A model generated the notes under the pieces. The model ran no database searches and was not told the DNA's origin. It was given only the letters and a program-made list of their open reading frames with translations. From JAXLVB01 sp046329195 (lineage in GTDB: Bacteria > Bacteroidota > Bacteroidia > Cytophagales > Spirosomataceae), in NCBI GenBank assembly GCA_046329195.1, contig JAXLVB010000001.1:1-64000 (forward strand): a DNA stretch of 64,000 bases. The letters are read 5' to 3'. Position numbers and translations under genes: made by a program. Each line of letters begins with the position of its first letter. Within the stretch, counting starts at the first letter, position 1. Positions 41,997 through 50,231 of this stretch are shown in pieces.

Positions 41997-43916
41997 ATGA
42001 AGCATCTACTCTTTTTGTTGTTGAGCTGGCTCTCGCTCACACTGAAGGCCCAAAACTCCAAGCAGTTGGATAGCTTAGAACACGCACTCACAGCTGCAAA
42101 GCCCGACTCTCAAAAAGTATTGCAATTGGTCAAACTGGCCAATCGGTATCGAGATATTGACCTCAAGAAGAGTTATCACCTTTATCAACAAGCTGATTCG
42201 TTGAGTACTCAAGTGCATTTCTCGAAAGGCATTGTGCAGGTATGCGAAGGTTACATGGCTTGTTATTACTTAGAAGGCAAATACGAGAAGTCGCTTCCGT
42301 TTTTGCAACGAGGCTTACACATTGCTCAACAAAATCACCTACCCAAAGAAGAAGCCATGATGCTGGGCGATATAGGCGCTTGGTATATGTACATGGGCAA
42401 CCGAAAAACCGCCCTTGACTACAACCTTAAAGCTCTGGCTATCAACGAAAAAGTAGGCAGCAAAAATGCCATCGGGTTCAATTTGGCCAATAGTGCTGCG
42501 CTATTTCACGAACTCAAACTTGATGATAAAGCCATTGAATTTAACCAACGTACCATTGACTTACTAAAAGGTGAGCCTGATAAACTGACGCCTGCCCAAG
42601 CGTATGGCAACTTGGGGAATATTTTTAATGAACAAAAAAAGCACCTTGCTGCTCGTGATGCGTACCAAAAAGCCATAACCCTCTGCGAAGCCTCCGACCA
42701 AAACTACGCCCTGCGGTTTTCGGTTGAGTATTTAGACGGGCTGGGGCGAACGTATTTGTTGCTGAATCAGCCCCAAAACGCCCAAAAAACCTTTGAAATC
42801 GCCTTATCAAGAATACAATTTGAAGTTGGTGAAAACACCGAGCACGTGGGGCGTATCCAAGCCAGTTTGGCAAAACTGTATTTCAAAAGCAAGGCATTTG
42901 ACAAAGCCGAAACAGCCGCTTTGTCGGCTATTCGGTACACCCCGCCCTCCAATCAAGCCGAGATGCTGCCTTCGATATATCAACTTTTGGCTCAAATCCA
43001 TTTGGCCAAAGGCAATATGGCCCAATGGGAACATTACCAAAACCTCACTGATTCGCTCGAAACCAAGCAGCTAAATCAAGAAGTACGAAAAGGGCTGCTG
43101 GAACTAGAAACTAAGTATCGCACTGCTCAAAAAGACAAGGAGTTGATAGAACAACGTTCCGAAAATTTCCGCCAACGCACGTGGCTCATTGCCTTGGCAG
43201 TCAGCTTGTTGGCAGTAGTGATACTGGGGTATTTATTCTATAATCGGTATCGTTTGCGGCAAAAAGCCATTCTGGATGCGGCCATTATCAACGAACAACA
43301 GTTAGGATTAAACGCTGTGATTGAAGCCCAAGAAGCCGAGCGCAAGCGCATTGCCAAAGACCTCCACGACGGCATTGCACAAGAATTAGTCGCTCTGAAA
43401 TTGGGTTTTGAGCAACTTCGTTCCAATCAAGAATTGCCCAAATTCAACACACTGATGCAATCGCTGGATGAGGCTTGTAAAGAAATCCGTACTATTTCGC
43501 ATGTGATGATGCCACCTACGCTCACTTACCAAGGTCTGCCCAGTTCGTTGGAAATGTTGCTCCGCAACAGCCTCGAACAGGCAGGCATTCAGCATCAATT
43601 TGACAATTTAGGCATTACTGACCGCTTAGACGAAAAAGTTGAAATTGGGCTGTATCGCATTGCACAAGAGTTGCTCAACAACATCGTCAAACACGCTCAG
43701 GCCAACGAAGTAGTTGTACAACTTCAGAAAATAGGCAATAATATAATCTTGCGGGTAGAAGACAACGGCCTCGGCTTTGACTTTGAGACAGCCAAACAAA
43801 AAGGTAGTATGGGCTTGCTCAACATCCTCTCAAGGGTGCGCACCTTGGGCGGCACGTTCGTGTCCGAACCCAGCACGCCCACAGGTACCGTTTCGATGGT
43901 AAGAGTGCCAATCTAA
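41997..43916 (+). CDS. TPR-containing NarL-type histidine kinase, paralogue 1
   Basis: 639 residues. Start ATG 41997 gives the signal peptide MKHLLFLLLSWLSLTLKAQ. Then TPR repeats (about 30-360), a coiled coil, one membrane helix (LIALAVSLLAVVILGYLFYN near 400), a short HAMP-like linker, and HisKA_3 with phospho-His near 457 (RIAKDLHDGIAQELVALKLGF). The HATPase domain follows (NNIVKHAQANEVVVQ, EDNGLGFDF, GSMGLLNILSRVRTLGG). From the membrane helix on it is very close to the kinase at 52289-54247; 45 bases around the His codon are identical. No regulator gene adjacent; the likely partner is the regulator at 56090. Confidence 0.93.
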   Translation: MKHLLFLLLSWLSLTLKAQNSKQLDSLEHALTAAKPDSQKVLQLVKLANRYRDIDLKKSYHLYQQADSLSTQVHFSKGIVQVCEGYMACYYLEGKYEKSLPFLQRGLHIAQQNHLPKEEAMMLGDIGAWYMYMGNRKTALDYNLKALAINEKVGSKNAIGFNLANSAALFHELKLDDKAIEFNQRTIDLLKGEPDKLTPAQAYGNLGNIFNEQKKHLAARDAYQKAITLCEASDQNYALRFSVEYLDGLGRTYLLLNQPQNAQKTFEIALSRIQFEVGENTEHVGRIQASLAKLYFKSKAFDKAETAALSAIRYTPPSNQAEMLPSIYQLLAQIHLAKGNMAQWEHYQNLTDSLETKQLNQEVRKGLLELETKYRTAQKDKELIEQRSENFRQRTWLIALAVSLLAVVILGYLFYNRYRLRQKAILDAAIINEQQLGLNAVIEAQEAERKRIAKDLHDGIAQELVALKLGFEQLRSNQELPKFNTLMQSLDEACKEIRTISHVMMPPTLTYQGLPSSLEMLLRNSLEQAGIQHQFDNLGITDRLDEKVEIGLYRIAQELLNNIVKHAQANEVVVQLQKIGNNIILRVEDNGLGFDFETAKQKGSMGLLNILSRVRTLGGTFVSEPSTPTGTVSMVRVPI

Positions 43917-44095
43917 AACTGATTTGTCCTACTTCTCTACACTGCTTCTATGCGTTACCAGCAAAGTTTGGGGATAGTGCTAGCTTTGAACATTTCATCC
44001 CTAAATAGATATAGCCCCTCGGCAATAAATTTTAAGCTTGGCATTTTTATTTAAACGAAGTCTGTTATTATTGCAAAATAAATGCAAAATAAGCC

Positions 44096-45436
44096 ATGTT
44101 GCTTGAATTTAAAGTTTCCAACTACAGGTCAATCGGCAACGAGCAGACGATGAGCTTAATCCCTGCTCCTAAACAAAAAGACCATCTTCAAAACATTATC
44201 GCTAAGGGACGATACCAAGCGTTAAACGCTATATCACTATATGGTCCAAATGGAGGAGGTAAATCAAACATTCTAAAAGCTATGAGTCTTTTAGACAGGT
44301 TGGTTCATATTTCAGCAAGGACATCATCAACAACCCGATTACCTTATGATCCATTTTTATTAAGAGAAGGTTGGGAAGATAAGCCGACAGGGTTTGAAAT
44401 CTCTTTTGTCATTGATGAAAGCCGCTACCGTTACGGTTTGGAGTTTACAGCAAGTGAAATAAAAAAAGAGTGGTTGTTTCGCAAATCGGCAGGACGAGAA
44501 GTAAACTTGTTTGAAAGAGAAGGGGAAACCATTGATGTAAGTTCGGGTTATAATGGCTCTAAGAGAATCATTGACGCAGCAATTGAAGCAACAAGAGTTA
44601 ATGCCTTATTTCTCTCTACTTGTGACATGTTGAATGTTGAGGAAGCTAAAAATATAATGAGATGGTTCAAGCATTTTAACATGTTGGATGGTTTAAATAT
44701 TGACGAAGACATAAGAACAGTTTCTCTATCTGAATCAAAAGGATATAAAGACAAAATAAGGCAATACCTAAGTAGTTTGGGTTTAGGATTATTTGATGTT
44801 CAAATAACAACAAAAGATTTTGAAGAATCAGAATTGCCAACTGATATTCCCGAAAACTTGAGAACTCAATTAATTGAAAAGTTAAAGGATAGCCAAAGCT
44901 ATAAGGTTTATGCCCTACATAAAATTTACAACTCAGAAGGTAATCCCACTGAAAAACTTCATTCCTGGGATTTCAATGAAAGAGAATCAGCGGGAACGCA
45001 AAAAGCATTTAAGTTGAGTGGGCCTGTTCTATGGGCATTAGCTAACGGAGGCGTTCTTATCATTGATGAAATTGAGGCCGCAATGCACCCCATTATGACC
45101 CTAAATACGATTGACTTATTTCTGAAAAAAGAAAGCAATCCAAACAATGCACAATTAATCTTTGCAACTCATGATACTAACCTTTTGAGCTATTCAACTC
45201 TTAGACGAGACCAAATTTGTTTTGCAGAAAAAAATAAATGGGAAAGCACAGAAATATATTCTCTTTCTGATTTTGTTTATTTCGGAGAAAAAAATGGTGA
45301 GTTCAAATCAGAGAAAGAAAGGCCTGACACCGACAAAGAGAAGCGATATTTTGAAGGTAGATATGGAGCAATCCCTGCATTGGGTAATTTTCAAAAATTT
45401 ATTAGCAATACCCAATGGCAAAGAGAGGGAAAATAA
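44096..45436 (+). CDS. RloA/AbiLi-like AAA ATPase of a defence pair
   Basis: 446 residues. N-terminus MLLEFKVSNYRSIGNEQTMSL is typical of OLD/RloA ATPases. Walker A GPNGGGKSN at 50-58; signature region near 298 (NERESAGTQKAFKLSGPVLWAL, an ABC-like 'S-x-G'); Walker B GGVLIIDEIEAAMHP with Asp324-Glu325; switch His in FATHDTNLL near 359. The next gene, overlapping by 22 bases, encodes an RloB protein. Known pairs of this kind (AbiL in lactococci, RloA-RloB inside type I restriction loci, and the similarly built PARIS pair) abort phage infection. Strongly AT-rich compared with neighbours, suggesting recent acquisition. Confidence 0.88.
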   Translation: MLLEFKVSNYRSIGNEQTMSLIPAPKQKDHLQNIIAKGRYQALNAISLYGPNGGGKSNILKAMSLLDRLVHISARTSSTTRLPYDPFLLREGWEDKPTGFEISFVIDESRYRYGLEFTASEIKKEWLFRKSAGREVNLFEREGETIDVSSGYNGSKRIIDAAIEATRVNALFLSTCDMLNVEEAKNIMRWFKHFNMLDGLNIDEDIRTVSLSESKGYKDKIRQYLSSLGLGLFDVQITTKDFEESELPTDIPENLRTQLIEKLKDSQSYKVYALHKIYNSEGNPTEKLHSWDFNERESAGTQKAFKLSGPVLWALANGGVLIIDEIEAAMHPIMTLNTIDLFLKKESNPNNAQLIFATHDTNLLSYSTLRRDQICFAEKNKWESTEIYSLSDFVYFGEKNGEFKSEKERPDTDKEKRYFEGRYGAIPALGNFQKFISNTQWQREGK

Positions 45437-46119
45437 AAAAAGCTAAAACGAAAGACCAAGACATCAGACCTTTTAGACCAAGAAGGTATGATATGTTTAT
45501 GCTCATAGTTTGTGAAGACCAAAATACAGAACCATACTATTTTAGGCAATTTAAGAAACTATTCCCCGAAGAGACAGTATATTTAAGAGAAGTAGGAACT
45601 GGAAAAAAGCCAAAAGGAATTGTTGAACAAACCATTATTGAAAGAGAGTCCTTATCAGTTGAAGCCCAAAAAACAATTGATGAGGTGTGGGTTGTATTTG
45701 ACAAAGATGATGAAGGTAATAATGCAACTACACTTGCAAGTTTTAATGCAGCATGGGAACTGGCACAAAATGAAAATATTAATATCGCTTTTAGCAACGA
45801 AGTTTTTGAATTATGGCTATTGCTTCATTTCATAGATGTCAGTTCTGATAACCCAATTCCTCGAGCAGACATTTATTCTAGTTTAGAATCTGTCATAAAA
45901 TCTTTTGAAACTCACAAGCTATTTCTTTACAAACATGGCAAGACGGAAATAATTGATGCACTTATTGAATTAGGAAGTGAAGCAAAAGCAATTGAACGAG
46001 CCAAAAAACTATTAGCCGAACAAAAAGGCAAACTACCTATTGACGCTAATCCAAGCACAACAGTTCACATTTTAGTTAATCGACTAAGAGAACTTATAGA
46101 GTGGTATTCCCGACAATGA
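45415..46119 (+). CDS. RloB/AbiLii-like (Toprim-type) effector
   Basis: 234 residues. Basic N-terminus, then the RloB pattern: FMLIVCEDQNTEPYYFRQFKK (catalytic Glu), VWVVFDKDDEGN (Asp pair) and FSNEVFELWLLLHF. Those acidic motifs are laid out as in Toprim/DUF4435 nucleases, so it may cut nucleic acid (tRNA or DNA) when released by the ATPase. Its start codon lies inside the end of the ATPase gene (ATGGCAAAG at 45415), giving translational coupling. Alternative: a non-nuclease adaptor. No methyltransferase or restriction subunit is nearby, so this is a stand-alone module. Confidence 0.85.
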   Translation: MAKRGKIKKAKTKDQDIRPFRPRRYDMFMLIVCEDQNTEPYYFRQFKKLFPEETVYLREVGTGKKPKGIVEQTIIERESLSVEAQKTIDEVWVVFDKDDEGNNATTLASFNAAWELAQNENINIAFSNEVFELWLLLHFIDVSSDNPIPRADIYSSLESVIKSFETHKLFLYKHGKTEIIDALIELGSEAKAIERAKKLLAEQKGKLPIDANPSTTVHILVNRLRELIEWYSRQ

Positions 46120-46236
46120 TTGCAACGATACAACTCTGACCGAACAATAGCCCAGCCGATAAAATAATCTTGCTACAGTGGAGCTGGCATACTTCTATGA
46201 AAATTTGGGGCTAAAACTCCCCGACTGCGGCAATAC

Positions 46237-46785
46237 CTAAACGGGTTTGGGCGCATCTTCAAATTTCTTGTATTTGCCCAATAGCTTGCCTATCAGATAC
46301 GTCAGCGGCATAATTACCTTTTTGACAAATGCAGGAAGCTCAGGTAAATCGTACTCATTTTTGTAGCGAGTTACCAAATACGCCCCATCAAAAGCTTCGG
46401 GTTGCTCGCTGCCTGATTTTGCCTGTGCCGCATAAAGCGCCGATAAGAAAAACACAATGCTGTGCGCAGGTTTAATCCAGCCCGTTAGGTGCAAGACTTC
46501 GTTGCTTGCATTCCAAAAACGGTGAGGAGTTCCTCGCTCAAAAAAGGCAGACTGACCTGCTTCGAGGTACGCTGGCGCTTTGCCCAACACCTGATAGCCC
46601 ATCTTGCCACTGGCTACAGTAATACACTCATCTTGTAGCAAGTGCACGTGCATGACAGGGCCTTTGTCGGGCTGAACAAAGCTCTCTAGTAGCACTTTAT
46701 CTCCATCAGTTTCATGTTCTATTAACTTGAAAATCAGGACTTCTCCGCAATTATTTTGAATGGTGTGTGGATACGAAAATTTCAT
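46237..46785 (-). CDS. Cupin-domain protein with hydrophobic C-terminus
   Basis: 182 residues. Cupin motif 1 GPVMHVHLLQDECITVASGKMGYQVLG (His-x-His ... Glu) and motif 2 FERGTPHRFWNA are complete. After the barrel comes an added segment of about 70 residues, AHSIVFFLSALYAAQAKSG to VKKVIMPLTYLIGKLLGKY, with two hydrophobic helices that might touch the membrane. Substrate unknown. Last gene of the amidase-cytochrome-cupin run; 21 bases downstream of the cytochrome stop. Counterpart of the cupin at 39616-40080 in operon A. Confidence 0.82.
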   Translation of the reverse strand: MKFSYPHTIQNNCGEVLIFKLIEHETDGDKVLLESFVQPDKGPVMHVHLLQDECITVASGKMGYQVLGKAPAYLEAGQSAFFERGTPHRFWNASNEVLHLTGWIKPAHSIVFFLSALYAAQAKSGSEQPEAFDGAYLVTRYKNEYDLPELPAFVKKVIMPLTYLIGKLLGKYKKFEDAPKPV

Positions 46786-46805
46786 AGCAGTAATGGGTTG
46801 TAGGG

Positions 46806-47714
46806 TTATGGTTTGATGGCATCGGCCAACTTGGGTTGGCTTTGAATGTACTTGTAAATGGCCGTAAGCTCGTCGTCGCTCATCAATCTAAAGCCTTCAT
46901 AAGGCATAAACTTAGGGTCAATTTTCCGATGGTCGGGCGTAGTGCCTGTGCGAATTGTTTGTAGAAATTGAGCCGTTGTCCATTTTCCCCACTTCCCTCC
47001 AGCCGTTAGGTTAGGTGCTACCGGAGCACCAGGTTCGTTGCCTTGAGAGCCGTTGAGCTGCTCACCATGACACGACCGACAGCCACTAATTTGTACTAGA
47101 TAACCACCATATTCAGCCGTAACAGCTTTGACAGGCGCTTTGACGACTGAAATCGTCTCGTGATTGATGTGTTCGGCATTGATTACATCGCCAAAGGCAC
47201 CAGCCCCTGCCAAGGCTTTCGCTATAAAGGTAAGGTTTGGTGCTGGCCAAGTTTTGTCAACCGCAGGTACTGATTGCAAATAAGCCACAATAGAACCTAA
47301 ATCTTGGTCGCTCAAGTGCTGAAACTCTTTGGATGGCATAATAAAGGCTGGTGTGCCGTCCTTTTTAATTCCATGCCGAATGGCTCTCACAAAGTCCGCT
47401 TCGGTATATACGCTACCTTTTCCACCTTGCCCTTTGGTCAGATTAGAAGCAGGAATAGACCCCAGCGAGGCATCTTCAAAAAAAGGCGTACCGCCTACAT
47501 CTTTGCCGTGACAGCCTGTGCAGTGAATTTCAACCAAGCGTTTACCCTCTGCTACGGAGGCCGAATCAGTCGGTATGGCTATCGCTGCGGGATTTACTTC
47601 GTACTGCTTGGTAAGCCTATTTTCAAAGCTATTTACCAAATATACTGCCGTACTTACCATGAGTACCACCAATAGCAGTAGTATAATACCTACCCATTTC
47701 AAAAAGCGCTCCAT
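46806..47714 (-). CDS. Membrane-anchored di-haem cytochrome c
   Basis: 302 residues with an N-terminal membrane helix (MERFLKWVGIILLLLVVLMVSTAVYLV). Two haem sites: CTGCHGKD near 66 and CRSCHGEQ near 212; Met ligands in FIMPSKEF and KFMPYEGF. Each half ends with the 'I-V-A-Y-L-Q-S-V-P' / 'I-Y-K-Y-I-Q-S-Q-P' helix. Same domain plan as the operon A cytochrome. Probable electron acceptor in the periplasm. Follows two tiny genes and an amidase in the same direction. Confidence 0.9.
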   Translation of the reverse strand: MERFLKWVGIILLLLVVLMVSTAVYLVNSFENRLTKQYEVNPAAIAIPTDSASVAEGKRLVEIHCTGCHGKDVGGTPFFEDASLGSIPASNLTKGQGGKGSVYTEADFVRAIRHGIKKDGTPAFIMPSKEFQHLSDQDLGSIVAYLQSVPAVDKTWPAPNLTFIAKALAGAGAFGDVINAEHINHETISVVKAPVKAVTAEYGGYLVQISGCRSCHGEQLNGSQGNEPGAPVAPNLTAGGKWGKWTTAQFLQTIRTGTTPDHRKIDPKFMPYEGFRLMSDDELTAIYKYIQSQPKLADAIKP

Positions 47715-47741
47715 AGTTGTAACCGTTTAATTATAAGCTAT

Positions 47742-47855
47742 TTACAAAATTGTTTTTGTAGCAATAGGCTCATCTTCACATTCGGCAGAAATAAGCCCCA
47801 TTCCCCTCGCCAAACAGGTTAGCGCATCGGTCAACCAAGTGTATAGTGTTTTCAT
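47742..47855 (-). CDS. Possible 37-residue peptide
   Basis: ATG at 47855 to TAA at 47742, reading MKTLYTWLTDALTCLARGMG, then LISAECEDEPIATKTIL. It lies between the small membrane protein and the cytochrome gene and keeps the operon tight. Only context and a Trp/Cys-containing sequence support it; it may be a decayed or spurious frame. Confidence 0.35.
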   Translation of the reverse strand: MKTLYTWLTDALTCLARGMGLISAECEDEPIATKTIL

Positions 47856-47868
47856 GATTTTTAACAGA

Positions 47869-48030
47869 TTAATGCCCCATACCTGAAGCAAGCCAAGTTT
47901 CGCAACGAACTATTTCAGCGGTAACTCCTTGCAGTAGGTACACCACTTGTACCACCCCATAGCACAGAATCGTACCAACTATCAAAAGGCTAACCGCCAT
48001 ACCAAGCGATTGAAAAAAAGTAGGTTTCAT
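47869..48030 (-). CDS. Small single-helix membrane protein
   Basis: 53 residues from ATG 48030: MKPTFFQSLGMAVSLLIVGT, then ILCYGVVQVVYLLQGVTAEIV, ending RCETWLASGMGH. One strong membrane helix (about 9-35) with a short, Cys/His-containing tail. It sits 75 bases downstream of the amidase stop in the same direction. No family recognised. The position between an amidase and a cytochrome c suggests a role in the same membrane process. Confidence 0.5.
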   Translation of the reverse strand: MKPTFFQSLGMAVSLLIVGTILCYGVVQVVYLLQGVTAEIVRCETWLASGMGH

Positions 48031-48104
48031 AACACAATTAGTTGAGGTTAAGGGCACATCTTTTTGCTTTGACCATGTTCAGTGACCAATTCAAAAGAAG
48101 AATT

Positions 48105-49736
48105 TTAAAGCTGCTTAGGTTTGATAAAACCTGCCGTAAGCGGTGCAATCAGTTCAGCAAAGTGCAGGAGTTCTTCTTCAGAATGATACGCTCCTACAAT
48201 CTGTAGGCCAATGGGCAGTCCGTCTTTGTTCAACCCTACCGGAATACTTACGCACGGATGACCCGTAGCGTTAAAAATAGCAGCGTAGGGGAAGTAGTTC
48301 ATATAAGGCATTAGTTCGCCATTGTCACCTTTGAGGGGAGTACCTTGCGGGCATTTAGGAAACGGGGTTCCATATGTAATGGGACAAATCAAAAAATCGT
48401 GCTGCTTGAAAAACGCCTCCCATTGGTCAATCAAGGCTTTTCGGTCGGTTTGGAGTTGTTTCCATTTGGCATCGGAATTGTCGTCCATCGCTTCATAAAA
48501 AGCACTGAAATGGGGCAAGCCATTATCCATTTTCTTAAAATCCATCGCTATCAGCTTTCGCAACAGCCAAGGTTGCCCCTCGCTCATCATAGAGGCAAAC
48601 GAACCTAGAAATAATTTGAACATAGCATCGTATGTATCAGGTACTTTCTGACTTACCACAACGCCTTGACCAACTAAGGTTTGCGTTAATTGTGTTAGCT
48701 TTTTGCTTACGTCTCGGCTTACTTTCACAGTTTCGTTGCCATGTTTCCACGCATCCACCCACGCAATTTTGTATTGATTGAGTGTTTTGGTAGAGGCTGA
48801 TTTCCAGCTAATTTTCTGTTGAAATCGCTCATCTGGTTTTGTTTCTCGAAGCACCCGCCACATCAATTTTAGGTCTGCCACATTTCGTGCCAACGGCCCC
48901 CCCGAAGCCAAGGCCATTCGGGTAAACTTGGTGGTAGTGTCTGGCCCTGTGCCTTGTGTAATATTGACTGAGCCAAAGGTGGGCTTTAAGGCATACAAGC
49001 CACAAAAGGCGGCTGGAACCCGAATACTCCCCCCCAAATCGCTGCCCAGTTCGAGGGGGGTGAAGCCTGCCGCCAAGGCAGCAGCGCCACCGCCAGTGCT
49101 GCCTCCTGGTGTACGAGTAGTATCGTAGGGGTTACTCGCTGTAGGATATATTTCACCCTGTGTTTGATAGTCCGACAGCATGTAAGGCACGTTGGTCGTG
49201 CCCAGTACAACGGCTCCAGCTTGCTTGATTTGACGCACTACTTCGCCATCGTGAGGGGCCACAAAACCCATCATTTTTACGTTCATGGTAGAAGGCGAGC
49301 CTTTCACCCAAAACATTTCTTTGATAGTTACTGGCACCCCCAACAAAGGTTTATTCAATGTATCGCCTTGGGCAACGGCCTCGTCTGCGAGTTGTGCTTC
49401 CTGCAAGGCTTCAGCTTCACGCAGCCAAATGAGGGCATTGTATTTCCAGTTATTGTTTTTGATGTAAGCTAGATGCTCTTTTACAATCTCAACCGAAGTG
49501 GCCTCCCGACTACGAATCAAAGCAGCTAGCTCCGTTGCTGACTTGTAAATATATTTGTTGGCTATAGGCAGTGGTTGTGTTGGTTTTTGAAAAAGCACTG
49601 CTTGCAACGTGGGCGGTGTACCAATAGCGGGCGGAATAATGGAATACAAATAAAGGCCGAAAGCAAGAGCTATTAGCAAGAGCACCCCTACAACTGTACC
49701 TACCCATTTAACGATTTTCTTAGTCGAAGTTTTCAT
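48105..49736 (-). CDS. Amidase-signature-family hydrolase, membrane-anchored
   Basis: 543 residues. N-terminal membrane anchor (KWVGTVVGVLLLIALAFGLYLYSIIPP), so the enzyme faces the periplasm. Amidase signature: catalytic Lys near 138 (GVPVTIKEM), cis-Ser near 210 (GGSTGGGAAALAAG) and nucleophile Ser near 237 (GSDLGGSIRVPAAFCG). All three residues of the Ser-cisSer-Lys triad are present. Substrate is unknown; the group includes fatty-acid amide hydrolases and peptide amidases, and the membrane anchor resembles the former. First gene of a run that continues to the cytochrome and cupin genes. The promoter carries tandem boxes at 49826-49864. Confidence 0.9.
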   Translation of the reverse strand: MKTSTKKIVKWVGTVVGVLLLIALAFGLYLYSIIPPAIGTPPTLQAVLFQKPTQPLPIANKYIYKSATELAALIRSREATSVEIVKEHLAYIKNNNWKYNALIWLREAEALQEAQLADEAVAQGDTLNKPLLGVPVTIKEMFWVKGSPSTMNVKMMGFVAPHDGEVVRQIKQAGAVVLGTTNVPYMLSDYQTQGEIYPTASNPYDTTRTPGGSTGGGAAALAAGFTPLELGSDLGGSIRVPAAFCGLYALKPTFGSVNITQGTGPDTTTKFTRMALASGGPLARNVADLKLMWRVLRETKPDERFQQKISWKSASTKTLNQYKIAWVDAWKHGNETVKVSRDVSKKLTQLTQTLVGQGVVVSQKVPDTYDAMFKLFLGSFASMMSEGQPWLLRKLIAMDFKKMDNGLPHFSAFYEAMDDNSDAKWKQLQTDRKALIDQWEAFFKQHDFLICPITYGTPFPKCPQGTPLKGDNGELMPYMNYFPYAAIFNATGHPCVSIPVGLNKDGLPIGLQIVGAYHSEEELLHFAELIAPLTAGFIKPKQL

Positions 49737-49794
49737 GTTTTTTGGTTGAAATATCCAACACTACTCTTATTGGCTGTGCATGTAATTGATAGGT

Positions 49795-49864
49795 CAAAAA
49801 TACTTCTTTTGGGTTGTTCAAATCATCCGTAGATTTTCGTAATTCTACTACGCAGATTTGCGTA
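49795..49864 (-). promoter_or_regulatory. Amidase-operon promoter with tandem TACGCA-type boxes
   Basis: Reading leftward: -7 element TATTTTTG (49802-49795), box 1 TCCGTAGATTTTCGTA (49826-49841), box 2 TACGCAGATTTGCGTA (49849-49864, a perfect 6-4-6 palindrome). Offset between boxes is 23 bases; distance from -7 to box 2 is 47 bases. Nearly identical over about 45 bases to the operon A promoter. Confidence 0.82.
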
Positions 49865-50231
49865 TTTAGTAAGGAAGTCGTTTTGTGTACATAAAGTCAC
49901 TAAAACACCACAGTCATCGTTTTAACAGATTTTTGAGAAAAGAACTATCTAATAAGTAGTTACCGGGAACTAGTCATTGATTTTTCACAATTCGTTAAAT
50001 ATCAAGTTCTTATGAGTTTAAAAAACTAATAGTTTAATACAAACTATTTTTATACACGTACTTAGCATGTTTTAACTTTCTGTATTTTTTAGTGACTCAA
50101 CATCCAAAATCCAGTGATGAGGTGTATGTATCTGGAATCAAAAACCTGAGTTCTGATTACGAACGGGTGTTTCGATGGTTACTCACCATTGATTGATTCG
50201 AGAAATTATGCTATTGATAAACCTTAACAAC
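49865..50231. other. Intergenic leader of the FAD-enzyme gene
   Basis: About 370 AT-rich bases. TAACTTTC at 50074-50081 is one base off the -7 consensus, but no TTG is spaced correctly. No gene or clear hairpin. Confidence 0.4.

Noticed and set aside
44096..46119. Restriction-modification system
   Set aside because: RloA/B often accompany type I systems, but no hsdR, hsdM or hsdS gene is present here.
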